Shown here one piece after another: positions 36,942 through 44,563 of a DNA stretch of 64,000 bases (position 1 is the stretch's first letter; each line of letters begins with the position of its first letter). The DNA is from Sphingomonas sp. SUN039 (GTDB lineage Bacteria; Pseudomonadota; Alphaproteobacteria; Sphingomonadales; Sphingomonadaceae). The stretch is from contig NZ_CP096972.1 in NCBI RefSeq assembly GCF_024758725.1, forward strand, positions 2,090,001 through 2,154,000. The letters are read 5' to 3'. The position numbers were made by a program, and so were the translations under genes. Below the pieces are notes generated by a model. It saw only the letters and a list, made by a program, of their open reading frames with translations. It ran no database searches and had not been told where the DNA came from.

Positions 36942-37400
36942 ATGTTCGACACCAGCACCGACATCCGCACCCTGAATTCGCTGATCGCGACGACGCTCGA
37001 CAGCGTCGACGGCTATACCGAAGCGGCCAAGGCATCCGACAACCCGCGTTTCGCCGACCTGTTCACCGCCCGCGCCAGCGAGCGTCGCAGCATCGTCACC
37101 CAGTTGCAGGGCGAAGTGACCCGCTTGGGCGGCAACCCCGAGGACGACGGCACCGTGCTCGCCAGCATGCACCGCACTTTCCTCGACCTGAAAGCCGCCG
37201 TTACCGGCCGCGACGACAAGGCAATCGTCAACGAGGTCGAGCGCGGCGAGGACCATATCCTTCACAAGTTCCAGGACGCGCTGAAGGACGAAGACCTGTC
37301 GCCCGAAACCAAGACCGCGATCCAGAGCGCCTTCGGGTCGGTCCGCACTGGCCACGACCAGATGCGCGACCTGAAGCATTCGATGGAAGCATCGGGCTGA
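36942..37400 (+). CDS. PA2169/DUF2383-family four-helix-bundle protein
   Basis: 152 residues from the ATG at 36942 with ACGGAGT upstream. All-helical, ferritin-like: RTLNSLIATTLDSVDGYTEAA, RFADLFTARASERR and EVERGEDHILHKFQDAL are family motifs. Often stress-related in relatives; mechanism not known. A strong terminator follows. Confidence 0.88.
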   Translation: MFDTSTDIRTLNSLIATTLDSVDGYTEAAKASDNPRFADLFTARASERRSIVTQLQGEVTRLGGNPEDDGTVLASMHRTFLDLKAAVTGRDDKAIVNEVERGEDHILHKFQDALKDEDLSPETKTAIQSAFGSVRTGHDQMRDLKHSMEASG

Positions 37401-37423
37401 AGTTTCGCCACGTCAGGTAAAGA

Positions 37424-37453
37424 GGGGCCGTCCGGTTGGGCGGCCCTTTTTTT
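37424..37453 (+). terminator. Rho-independent terminator
   Basis: GGGGCCGTCC, GGTT loop, GGGCGGCCC and seven T. Ends the PA2169-family gene transcript. Confidence 0.9.
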
Positions 37454-37500
37454 GGTGTTAACGCCGTCGCCCTCGACTTGATCGCCCCCCCTGCCCGTCA

Positions 37501-37520
37501 CCCCGGACTCTGATCCGGGG
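37501..37520. repeat. CCCCGGACTCTGATCCGGGG palindrome
   Basis: Short intergenic palindrome of a type widespread in alphaproteobacteria; a second copy is at 42309. Confidence 0.75.
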
Positions 37521-37550
37521 TCCAGCTTCTTGTTTCTTTTCTGAGAAAGG

Positions 37551-37671
37551 GACGCGGGCAAAGCCCGCGTTGTCGTCGGTCGCGGCGTGTGCGCCGCGCC
37601 GTCCGGGCTCGGCCGAGTCCAACGATAAAGGGCGCGTTGCTTTCGCAACGCGTCCTTTATCGTAGGCCGGC
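37551..37671. repeat. Multi-hairpin repeat, copy A
   Basis: GACGCGGGC-AAA-GCCCGCGTTGTC, then GTCGGTC, GCGGCG-TGTG-CGCCGC, GCCGTCCGGGCTCGGCC, and a long hairpin with GATAAAGG / CCTTTATC at its base. It runs straight into an rpoA fragment. Confidence 0.85.
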
Positions 37672-37827
37672 ACCAGCCCGATCGGCGCATAGCCTGTCCT
37701 GAGCGACGCCGCAGGCGGCGTCGAAGGGGCCGGGCGGTTGCTCGCCGCAGCAACATAGCCCTTCCCCGTGTCGGCGGTCAGCTCCATGTTGAGCACGATG
37801 TCGCTCACGTCTTCGCGCACACCGGCC
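37667..37827 (-). pseudogene. rpoA relic 1 (internal fragment)
   Basis: On the minus strand it encodes REDVSDIVLN joined to [19 protein letters not shown] and later PIGLVPA, all from the RpoA N-terminal domain. About 50 codons between VLN and LNMEL are gone, a deletion at the shared GTTGAGC. A palindrome (CGACGCCGCAGGCGGCGTCG) is inserted near 37704-37723. It is preceded by the same repeat that follows intact rpoA. Confidence 0.88.
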
Positions 37828-37880
37828 CTGCTTGTGAAAATGCCGCATTCCGCATAGCGCTTACGGCGAATTGAGGGGCA

Positions 37881-39038
37881 ATGCGTTCACACACACTGTC
37901 CGGACGATGGCAGCTACGACTCGTCTTCGGTCCGGCACTATTGGCGATGGGCTCAGCCTGCAGCCCGGTCGGTCCGCAACCGGACGAGGCACCGCGAACG
38001 GCAACGGGACAGGCCGACGCTGTCCGTTGTCCGCGCGGGCTCAGCCGGATCGTCCGCACTGGCGGACACGAGGACAGCTTCGCCTCTACCGGTAACGAAC
38101 CTGCGCGCATCCGCCCTGCCCGGCTACCCAATGCCTATCTCGAAAGCATCGCCGCCGCACAATCGGGCGCGGTGCAGCTGCGCGATTATGACGAGGTCGG
38201 GTCCGATCGGGTGCTGATCGACCATTTCGACGTGCCGCGCGACATCGTGTCGGGCGCAATCATCGTCCGGCTCCGCACCACGGGTGGGTCGGTGAATGAT
38301 GTGCTGCGGCTCGGTAATATGGACGAGCACGAGTTCACCGCAGGGTTCGGCAAGACGAACGCCTATTATTACGGTCTCAAGAAGGAAGCGGCGAACCCCG
38401 ATGCTGCCACAACCGGCGAGATCGTGTCGGTGCCGCTCGAAGCCCTCACGCCCAATCCGCGCGCCGACTATAAAGGAAATTTCATCGATTTCCTCAACCG
38501 CGCCGACCGGCCCGACGCGGTCGATTTCGAGGTCGATGACGACACCGCCGTCGATGTCGCGATCCTCGTCGTGTGCCAGCGTCCGCAAGTCACGCGCGGC
38601 ACGACGTTTACCGAATTCCGCAGCAAGATCGCCGCGCCCGATGTGTCGTTCCTGTCGTGCTTCCTCGACAAGACCCAGGCACCCTGCAACCCGTTCGAGG
38701 GCGACCGGTTGTGCACCGCACCGCTGCCGATGGCGTGCTACAAACCCGGCAAGCGCACCCCCGGCGGGTTGGAGAAAGCAGGCCTCGGTCAAGGCTATAG
38801 CCCCGGTGGCGAAATCCGCAGCACCCCACCCGTCGCCGCCAGCAGTTTCGCCACACGCGGCGATGCCGACCGGTTTTGCACCGGCCAGTTCGGCGCAGGA
38901 TGGCGTATCCTCGAATATCATGACGGCGCGGGCGGGGCGATTGCGACGTACAGCGACATCGCGCCGAAAACGCGGCTGTGGGTCGACGTCAGCGACCAGC
39001 AATACGCCAATTGCTGGGACCGGACCAAAGCCCGATGA
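37881..39038 (+). CDS. Large lipoprotein, unknown function
   Basis: 385 residues with a lipoprotein signal (hydrophobic core, GSAC, Cys27). The mature part has FDVPRDIVSGAIIVRLR and an Asp-rich middle, about eight Cys towards the C-terminus that may form disulfides, and an end reading RLWVDVSDQQYANCW. No family recognised. Its stop overlaps the response-regulator ATG (ATGA), so it may supply the signal-sensing part of that system. Confidence 0.72.
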   Translation: MRSHTLSGRWQLRLVFGPALLAMGSACSPVGPQPDEAPRTATGQADAVRCPRGLSRIVRTGGHEDSFASTGNEPARIRPARLPNAYLESIAAAQSGAVQLRDYDEVGSDRVLIDHFDVPRDIVSGAIIVRLRTTGGSVNDVLRLGNMDEHEFTAGFGKTNAYYYGLKKEAANPDAATTGEIVSVPLEALTPNPRADYKGNFIDFLNRADRPDAVDFEVDDDTAVDVAILVVCQRPQVTRGTTFTEFRSKIAAPDVSFLSCFLDKTQAPCNPFEGDRLCTAPLPMACYKPGKRTPGGLEKAGLGQGYSPGGEIRSTPPVAASSFATRGDADRFCTGQFGAGWRILEYHDGAGGAIATYSDIAPKTRLWVDVSDQQYANCWDRTKAR

Positions 39039-39706
39039 CCGACAACGCGAGCGACACCCTGCCCGTCATCCGCGTCGCCATCCTTGAGGACGACACCCCG
39101 GCGCGCAAATTCTACACGCGGATGTTCGAGAAAGCCCAAGGGTTCGAGCTGGTCTTTGCCGCCGCCGATGTTGCATCGGCACACGCCGCGCTGCCCGGCG
39201 CAAGAGTCGATGTCGCACTCGTCGATATCCGCCTGCCCGACGGCAACGGGCTGGAATTCATCCCGCCATTCATTGCCGAGACCGGCGGCAAGGCACTGAT
39301 CCTGACGGTGCTCGGCGACCGCGCCAGCGTGATGCTCGCGTTCGAATTCGGCGCGAGCGGCTATCTGCTCAAGGATACCCCGCCCGAACAAATCCTCCGT
39401 GACATCCGCGCGCTCGTCCACGGCGGCTGCCCAATCAGCCCGCAGGCCGCCGCACATCTGCTCAGCCTCGTCGCGCCCAGCAAACCCGCCTCGTCGGATC
39501 AGCCCGACAACATCCTGACCCCGCGCGAATGTGACGTGCTGACCATGTTCGCCAAGGGCCTGTCGTATCAGGACGCCGCCGCCGCGCTCGATCTGTCGGT
39601 CCATACCATCGGCGACCATGTGAAACGCATTTACCGCAAGATGCAGGTCCGGTCGCGCAGCGAAGCGGTGTTCGAGGCGGTGCAGAACGGGTGGCTGGAC
39701 GGGTAG
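39035..39706 (+). CDS. NarL/FixJ-type response regulator
   Basis: 223 residues: receiver domain with EDD (19-20 region), phosphoacceptor Asp64 in VDIRLPDGNG and Lys in LLKDTP; LuxR-type helix-turn-helix with LTPRECDVLTMFAKG and VHTIGDHVKRIYRKM. Translationally coupled to the lipoprotein gene. The cognate kinase is probably the convergent gene at 39868. Confidence 0.93.
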   Translation: MTDNASDTLPVIRVAILEDDTPARKFYTRMFEKAQGFELVFAAADVASAHAALPGARVDVALVDIRLPDGNGLEFIPPFIAETGGKALILTVLGDRASVMLAFEFGASGYLLKDTPPEQILRDIRALVHGGCPISPQAAAHLLSLVAPSKPASSDQPDNILTPRECDVLTMFAKGLSYQDAAAALDLSVHTIGDHVKRIYRKMQVRSRSEAVFEAVQNGWLDG

Positions 39707-39739
39707 GGGGAAAGGCGAGGGCCATGCGCCAACCTCCTC

Positions 39740-39840
39740 TTCGAGCGTCAGCGAGAAGCCCAGCCGAGCGCCAGCGAGGTCTCTCGCCGCATGCGAAGTG
39801 TTCTCGCTAACGCTCGAATGAGCACCTCGCTGGCGCTCGG
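39740..39840. repeat. Interleaved inverted repeats between the convergent regulator and kinase genes
   Basis: Arm a 39740-39757, arm b 39764-39780, then a' 39801-39818 and b' 39824-39840. b/b' are perfect over 17 bases; a/a' differ at one base. Order a-b-a'-b' is that of a pseudoknot, though a and b share GAGCGYCAGCGAG and could swap partners. Probably a two-way terminator. Confidence 0.7.
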
Positions 39841-39867
39841 CGAAGAGCAAACCCTTTGCGAGCGAAC

Positions 39868-41511
39868 TTAGCGTCCACTCCCCGGCACCCGCACCAAAAT
39901 CCGGCACCCCTTGCCCTCTACACCAGCCCCGAACACTACGCTCCCGCCGAGCTTTTCCACCCGCTTGCGGATATTGCCCAGCCCGCGCCCTTCCTCGACC
40001 GCGCCCGCCGCAAAGCCGACCCCGTCGTCCTCGATCGTCACCGCCAGCGCCCCGTCCACCAGCTCGAACCCGACCCCGAACCGCGTCGCGCGCGCGTGGC
40101 GGATGCAGTTCGACAGCGCTTCCTGAATGATCCGGTAGAGGCTCAGCACCGCGCGCGCGTCCATCTCGAAGCCGCTCAAATCCTGCGGTTTCGACCAGTC
40201 GAACCCTAGCCCCGCCGACGCCAGTTGCTGCCCCGCGCGGCGGTGGAACGCCGCCAGCGCCTCGTCGAGGTCGTGCCCGACATGGTCGAGCGAATCGGCC
40301 ATCAGCCGCAAATCGGTCAGCCCGCTTTCCAGCTCGTGCGCCACTTCGTCGCGGTCGGCATCGTCGGCGCGGACCCGCATCAACAGCGACAGCAGATGCC
40401 CGCCGACCCCGTCGTGCATGTCGCGCACGAACCGCTGGCGTTCCTCGCCGATGGCCGCCGCGCGGATGGTTTCCTGCAAGGCATCGGCCTGTTGCGCGAT
40501 CACCACCGCCTGTTCGCGGATTTTGGCGCGCGCGGCGATGAAATCGGCCCACTCCAGCCGCCCCTCGCCAACCGCCAGCAGTGGCAGCGCGAGGCCCGCC
40601 AGCGGCCACAGCGCGACATTGCTACCCCACAGCACCCCCAGCGACCCGCCCCAGCCCGCGAGCAGCGCCGCCCCCGCGACCACAGCCACGGTTGCCGCAA
40701 TCAGCGGACCACCCAGCGCCCGGTGTTGCCATCCCGCACGCCACAGCAATACGCCGACCCCCGCGACCGCCAGCGCCAGCCGCAGCCCCGACGGCAGCAC
40801 CCCCAGCGCCTGATCGAGCAACGCCAGCGAGAACAGCGCCCCGCCCGCGTAGAGCGCGCGGCTCCGCAGCAGCAGCAACCCGACCAGCGACAGCAGCAGC
40901 CCGACAGCACCGAACGCCACCGCCCCCTGCCACAGCCGTGTTTCGACCTGCGTCATCATTGCGGCAAAGGCGGGGCCGGTGCGCGCCGGAATGGCGTAGA
41001 TCACCGGCTTGCGGCCCGTATTCCACCCCTGCGCCGACAAGATATCGACCCGGTTATCCTCGAAGCTCAGCCGCGACGCCGAAATGTCGAGCGCCATCCG
41101 GTGCGGCCCGAACCCCGGCCCGAAATAGGTGGCGGGCACCGCATCGCCGCCGACCATGCCATTGACCCACAAAGCCGCATCGTCGGGCGCGGCGGGGAGG
41201 TAGAGCGCGGCCCCGTCGCTGGTCGGCAACGGGAAATGGAGTTGCCGCAGTTCGTGCGCTTGTCCTTGTGCTGGCACGTTGCGCGCCAGTTGCGCCTGCC
41301 CCTCGGCGGGCGGCACCGGCTGGCCGATGTTGTTGCCGGGGAAATATGCCATCGATTCGGGCGCGACGCGCACAGCCCCGAACGGGCGGATGTCGGGCGC
41401 GGTGACGGTGGCGAACAGCGCGATGGCCCCTGCCATTGCCACACTCGCGGCGCGTGAATCCATAGCGCGGGCTGCCCGTGAAAACCGGTCGTAAACCGCG
41501 CGCACCCCCAA
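39868..41511 (-). CDS. NarX/DegS-type sensor histidine kinase with 7TM-like membrane region
   Basis: 547 residues. N-terminal anchor, an extracytoplasmic region (about 45-185) that looks like a 7TMR-DISM extracellular domain, about six to seven hydrophobic segments (190-315), a HisKA_3 dimerisation helix with His366 in RDMHDGVGGHLL, and an ATPase domain with GRGLGNIRKRVEKLGG. It partners with a NarL-type regulator. Start taken as TTG 41511 with GGGGGT upstream; a Met at residue 17 is an alternative. Confidence 0.87.
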   Translation of the reverse strand: MGVRAVYDRFSRAARAMDSRAASVAMAGAIALFATVTAPDIRPFGAVRVAPESMAYFPGNNIGQPVPPAEGQAQLARNVPAQGQAHELRQLHFPLPTSDGAALYLPAAPDDAALWVNGMVGGDAVPATYFGPGFGPHRMALDISASRLSFEDNRVDILSAQGWNTGRKPVIYAIPARTGPAFAAMMTQVETRLWQGAVAFGAVGLLLSLVGLLLLRSRALYAGGALFSLALLDQALGVLPSGLRLALAVAGVGVLLWRAGWQHRALGGPLIAATVAVVAGAALLAGWGGSLGVLWGSNVALWPLAGLALPLLAVGEGRLEWADFIAARAKIREQAVVIAQQADALQETIRAAAIGEERQRFVRDMHDGVGGHLLSLLMRVRADDADRDEVAHELESGLTDLRLMADSLDHVGHDLDEALAAFHRRAGQQLASAGLGFDWSKPQDLSGFEMDARAVLSLYRIIQEALSNCIRHARATRFGVGFELVDGALAVTIEDDGVGFAAGAVEEGRGLGNIRKRVEKLGGSVVFGAGVEGKGCRILVRVPGSGR

Positions 41512-41520
41512 ATGTCACCC

Positions 41521-41534
41521 CCCATAGATATGGG
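41521..41534. promoter_or_regulatory. Palindrome CCCATA-GA-TATGGG in a divergent promoter region
   Basis: Lies between the divergent kinase gene and the repeat-rich secreted-protein gene, 10 bases before the kinase start. Candidate binding site of the NarL-type regulator; inferred from position only. Confidence 0.4.
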
Positions 41535-41605
41535 CCTATCCCCGCCGCCGCGCCGCGCCGAAGTCTAGGGCCAATCGAACACGGCATATCACCAAGGAGG
41601 CGGGG

Positions 41606-42241
41606 ATGAAGCAGATAGTGAAACAGGCGCTGGCAACAATCGCGTTGTCAGTTGTCGCGCTGGGAGCGGTGGGGTCAAGCCCCGCCTTCGCGGTTGAAAC
41701 CGGGCAGATGCGCGACAAGGGATGCTCGAACCCCTATCGTCCTGGCTGTAGCGGGAAAGCAACCGAACGCCAAACCAACGGCAGCACCAGCGGTACCCCA
41801 CCTGAAACAGCGAAAACCAAAGTAGGCAAAGGTCCGAAGGAAAGGGACAAACCTTACAGCACGACATCACGGTCGGCACCGCCCCCGTCCCCGCCCGGCG
41901 ACCGCACCCCGCCTACCACGGAGCAGGCCGGTAGCACCGGCCCCGGCGGCGGCCCGCATGTCGATGCGCCCCCCTCCGTCGATATCGAAACGGGGCAGAT
42001 GCGCGACCACGACAGGGGCAGAGGCAGAGTAACCGAACGCCGGTTGGACACCCCGACTGGGCAGGTGCGGGACAAGGGTAAGCTTACCGAACGCCGCGCC
42101 CACAGCGGCCCCGGCGGCACCCCGCCCTCGACGGCGGCCAAAGGCGGCAAGACCGGACTGGCGCTCGGCCTCGGCGGCCTCGCCGCGATCATCGCCGTGG
42201 CTGCGGCGGCGAGCGGGGGTGGGACGCCGGTCAGTCGGTAG
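41606..42241 (+). CDS. Secreted repeat-rich protein with C-terminal hydrophobic segment
   Basis: 211 residues: signal peptide ending AFA, a low-complexity Pro/Thr/Gly/Arg region with three TGQMRD/TGQVRD motifs and two VTERR/LTERR motifs, and a final hydrophobic stretch (LALGLGGLAAIIAVAAAASGG) close to the C-terminus. An upstream AAGGAGG is well placed. No family recognised. It starts divergently from the kinase, so may be a target or accessory of the two-component system. Confidence 0.7.
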   Translation: MKQIVKQALATIALSVVALGAVGSSPAFAVETGQMRDKGCSNPYRPGCSGKATERQTNGSTSGTPPETAKTKVGKGPKERDKPYSTTSRSAPPPSPPGDRTPPTTEQAGSTGPGGGPHVDAPPSVDIETGQMRDHDRGRGRVTERRLDTPTGQVRDKGKLTERRAHSGPGGTPPSTAAKGGKTGLALGLGGLAAIIAVAAAASGGGTPVSR

Positions 42242-42308
42242 GCGGAAGCGACGAGGCGAGATCCAACCTCACCCCGTCACCCCGGATTTGATCCACCCTA
42301 ACTCGTCA

Positions 42309-42327
42309 CCCCGGACTTGATCCGGGG
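42309..42327. repeat. CCCCGGACTTGATCCGGGG palindrome
   Basis: Second copy of the short alphaproteobacterial palindrome; a partial copy (CCCCGGATTTGATCC) precedes it. Confidence 0.75.
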
Positions 42328-42356
42328 CTTGGCTTCATCTTCTTTGCTAGAAGAGG

Positions 42357-42479
42357 GACGCGGGCAAAGCCCGCGTTGTCGTCGGTCGCGGCGTGAGCGC
42401 CGCGCCGTCCGGGCTCGGCCGTGTCCTAACAGAAAGGGCGCGTTACCTGTCGGTAACGCGCCCTTTCTGTTAGGCCGGC
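42357..42479. repeat. Multi-hairpin repeat, copy B
   Basis: Same order as copy A: CGCGGGC-AAA-GCCCGCG, GCGGCG-TGAG-CGCCGC, GCCGTCCGGGCTCGGCC, then a 22-base stem (CTAACAGAAAGGGCG... with a TGTC loop). It sits immediately after the rpoA relic 2 stop, as copy C does for intact rpoA. Confidence 0.88.
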
Positions 42480-42578
42480 TCGCTGGAACCGGCTGACGGT
42501 CTGAGCTTCGCTCAGCCCATCAGCTCGGCTTCCAGCTTCTTCGCCATGTCCTCGATGTTCTCCGGCGGCCATCCGGGG

Positions 42579-42642
42579 TGTTGCGGGTGCGACTGCCCCC
42601 GGCAGTCGCAGCCATGCACGGGGTGCATGGCGACCCGCAACA
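42579..42642. repeat. Three-stem mini-element 1 (64 bases)
   Basis: Outer stem TGTTGCGGGT / ACCCGCAACA; hairpin A GCGACTGCC-CCC-GGCAGTCGC; hairpin B GCCATGCAC-GGG-GTGCATGGC. Replaces about five bases of rpoA sequence. Confidence 0.88.
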
Positions 42643-42751
42643 CATGCCCAAACGAAGCCCCATGCTCGACAGCACTTCCTTGATCTCGTTCAGGCTCTTG
42701 CGCCCGAAGTTCGGCGTGCGCAGCATCTCGGCTTCGCTCTTGCCGACCAGA

Positions 42752-42817
42752 TGAGGCAGGTCGCCCCGTCCCCCGGACGGGGCTGCGGGCCTCCGGGGGA
42801 TGCCCGCACCTGCCTCA
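42752..42817. repeat. Three-stem mini-element 2 (66 bases)
   Basis: Outer stem TGAGGCAGGT / ACCTGCCTCA; hairpin A GCCCCGTCC-CCC-GGACGGGGC; hairpin B GCGGGC / GCCCGC around CTCCGGGGGAT. Confidence 0.88.
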
Positions 42818-43057
42818 TCCGATATAGATGATGTTGTCGTTCTTCAGGCAGTTGGCGCTGCGCACCGACAGTTCCAGCTCGTCGACCTTCTTGAGCAGGT
42901 AACGGTTGAGCTGGTTGGTGTCGCTCTCGCTCACAGGGGCACTGCCATAGCCGCTGCTGCCCATGCCGCTGCCGCTTGCCGCCATGCCGACGATCGGCGA
43001 CTGGCTGACCGCTGCGCTGTCGTCGAAGTGGACGAACAGGCTCAGCTGGTCCTGCAG

Positions 43058-43123
43058 AGTGGCCGGGTGAAACAGCCCCCGGCTGTTTCAGTCCTGTCCG
43101 GGGGACAGGACGGCCCGGCCACT
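43058..43123. repeat. Three-stem mini-element 3 (66 bases)
   Basis: Outer stem AGTGGCCGGG / CCCGGCCACT; hairpin A TGAAACAGCC / GGCTGTTTCA; hairpin B GTCCTGTCC-GGG-GGACAGGAC. Net gain relative to rpoA is 62 bases, so the frame is lost. Confidence 0.88.
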
Positions 43124-43261
43124 CGCGCCGCGTACGCCACCGCGTCCTCGGGCGTCACCGTGCCATCGGTCTCGATCGTCAGGGTCAGCTTGTCGTAATC
43201 GAGTTCCTGGCCCACGCGGGTGTTCTCGACCTTATAGGCGACCTGCTTGACCGGCGAGTAG

Positions 43262-43325
43262 TGATGCAGGTGAAACTGCCCCCGGCAGTTTCAGCCCTGT
43301 CCGGGGGACAGGGCGACCTGCATCA
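43262..43325. repeat. Three-stem mini-element 4 (64 bases)
   Basis: Outer stem TGATGCAGGT / ACCTGCATCA; hairpin A GAAACTGCC-CCC-GGCAGTTTC; hairpin B GCCCTGTCC-GGG-GGACAGGGC. Confidence 0.88.
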
Positions 43326-43539
43326 CGTCGACCGGCACCAGGCCGATCGGCGCGTCGGCCGGGCGGTTGCTCGCCGCCGCAACATAGCCCTTTCCCGTGT
43401 CGGCGGTCAGCTCCATGTTGAGCGTCGCGCCCTCGGCGTGGCGTTGATCAGCAAATCGGGGTTCATCACCTCGATGTCGAGGGGCGAAGGAGGAGGAGCC
43501 AGGGAGGCTGGTTAGAGTTGGGAGTTAAGTGAAGTGTCA

Positions 43540-43563
43540 CCGCAATTTCTACTGTAATTGCGG
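43540..43563. repeat. Hairpin CCGCAATT / AATTGCGG in AT-rich DNA
   Basis: 8-base perfect arms with an 8-base loop, 34 bases after the stop of the 58-residue membrane protein. Could mark the end of the export operon; no U-run seen. Confidence 0.5.
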
Positions 43564-43596
43564 AATTTGGTAGACTGTCGCCGAATTCAATTAATA

Positions 43597-43773
43597 TCAT
43601 TGCGACCTAAATGCCAGTGCAGCAGCAAACATAAATGGAATAACAAACCAAATCTCAAATTCGTTAAAACCGATCTGTCTAAAAAATAGAAACCTAGAAA
43701 TTGCAAATATCGTAAACGATAATATCACAAATCTCGCTATACGATTTAGACGCATTTCTAGGCTCCATTTCAT
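43597..43773 (-). CDS. 58-residue membrane protein, candidate immunity/accessory protein
   Basis: Short gene in an AT-rich stretch: MKWSLEMRLNRIARF, then two hydrophobic segments (about residues 15-30 and 39-55) around a charged turn, ending AFRSQ. It starts 21 bases after the stop of the double-glycine-leader gene on the same strand. Small membrane proteins next to such precursors are often immunity proteins; that role is inference from position and topology. Confidence 0.6.
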   Translation of the reverse strand: MKWSLEMRLNRIARFVILSFTIFAISRFLFFRQIGFNEFEIWFVIPFMFAAALAFRSQ

Positions 43774-43794
43774 TTGATATCGGGTAATCAGATA

Positions 43795-44559
43795 TCAATC
43801 ATCGGGATTATAAGGCGCAGAGTTCCCATCGAATACTTCTCCTGTAATCGGATTCATCATCCATGATCCATACGTTTCAGGGTGAGCATGGACATCCGCA
43901 GCAATGTAAGGAAACAGAGCTTGAGACCATACCTCACGAAGCCTTGGAAGCAGACTGACAACATCGGTCGTGGCACCTCCGGCCACGCCAACCCCTATGA
44001 AACCCGCTGCCATGTCGGCGCTCATGCCTGCGGCTCGGAGTGCTGCTCCGATTTCTAGGCCTTGCGTTCCAGCAAAATAGGCGAAGGTTGCCACCCTTTC
44101 GTTGACGTATCGGTCAGTAATTGCGTGAGCGATGCCAATTTCCCTTGAGCTATACGGAGCGGTGACAACAATGTCTCCGGGCTGCCAGTCAAACACGCTT
44201 TGGTCGTATCCAAGGTGTGGCCCGTTATTGAGCAATGCGGTGAGTTGGCAATCGAACACAGAGCTGAACCTGTGGTCGAGGAAACGGTCGAGGTTATTCG
44301 GCCCTAACGAGTCGCCGGGCACAAACGATCCGCTGGCACCGCCGCCACCCGAGTAATGCGGCGCCGTCACGACGATTTCATCACCACCGTCGCCGCCGTC
44401 GCCTCCCAGCAACACGCGCCGCATTAATTCCGAAAAGAAGTCACGACGCGGATTTCCATCGGGGCCATCCGGGCCATCACCCCAAGGGTTCTCGTACGAT
44501 CCCCCCGATACCGCCGCAGTTTCGGCATAGGTCAGTTCGCGCAATGTGGTCATCGTCAT
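43795..44559 (-). CDS. Double-glycine-leader secreted protein, substrate of the adjacent C39 exporter
   Basis: 254 residues from the ATG at 44559; AAGGAG overlaps the transporter stop seven bases upstream. The first 20 residues end VSGG with Leu at -12, Glu at -8 and Val at -4, the pattern cut by C39 peptidases. The mature ~234 residues are Gly/Asp-rich at first, contain the motif (E/D)IVVTAP twice (61-67, 129-135), then a helical domain (about 150-215) and a His/Asn end. Too long for a classic class II bacteriocin; it could be a toxin, a larger secreted effector or an adhesin-like peptide. No family recognised. Confidence 0.8.
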   Translation of the reverse strand: MTMTTLRELTYAETAAVSGGSYENPWGDGPDGPDGNPRRDFFSELMRRVLLGGDGGDGGDEIVVTAPHYSGGGGASGSFVPGDSLGPNNLDRFLDHRFSSVFDCQLTALLNNGPHLGYDQSVFDWQPGDIVVTAPYSSREIGIAHAITDRYVNERVATFAYFAGTQGLEIGAALRAAGMSADMAAGFIGVGVAGGATTDVVSLLPRLREVWSQALFPYIAADVHAHPETYGSWMMNPITGEVFDGNSAPYNPDD

Positions 44560-44563
44560 GATG

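Larger units (their letters stand above)
42512..43479 (-). pseudogene. rpoA relic 2 (C-terminal two thirds), carrying four inserted elements
   Basis: Aligns with intact rpoA from about residue 126 to the stop. Differences outside the insertions are mostly synonymous (for example YKVEN and LTIETDG are kept with changed third bases), and the linker reads [23 protein letters not shown] instead of the resident version. It looks like a once-functional orthologue from a related lineage. The N-terminal third is missing and insertions at 42579, 42752, 43058 and 43262 break the frame. Confidence 0.9.

Noticed and set aside
37458-37820. 120-residue ORF beginning REDVSDIVLN
   Set aside because: It is rpoA relic 1 continuing into the multi-hairpin repeat, not a functional gene.
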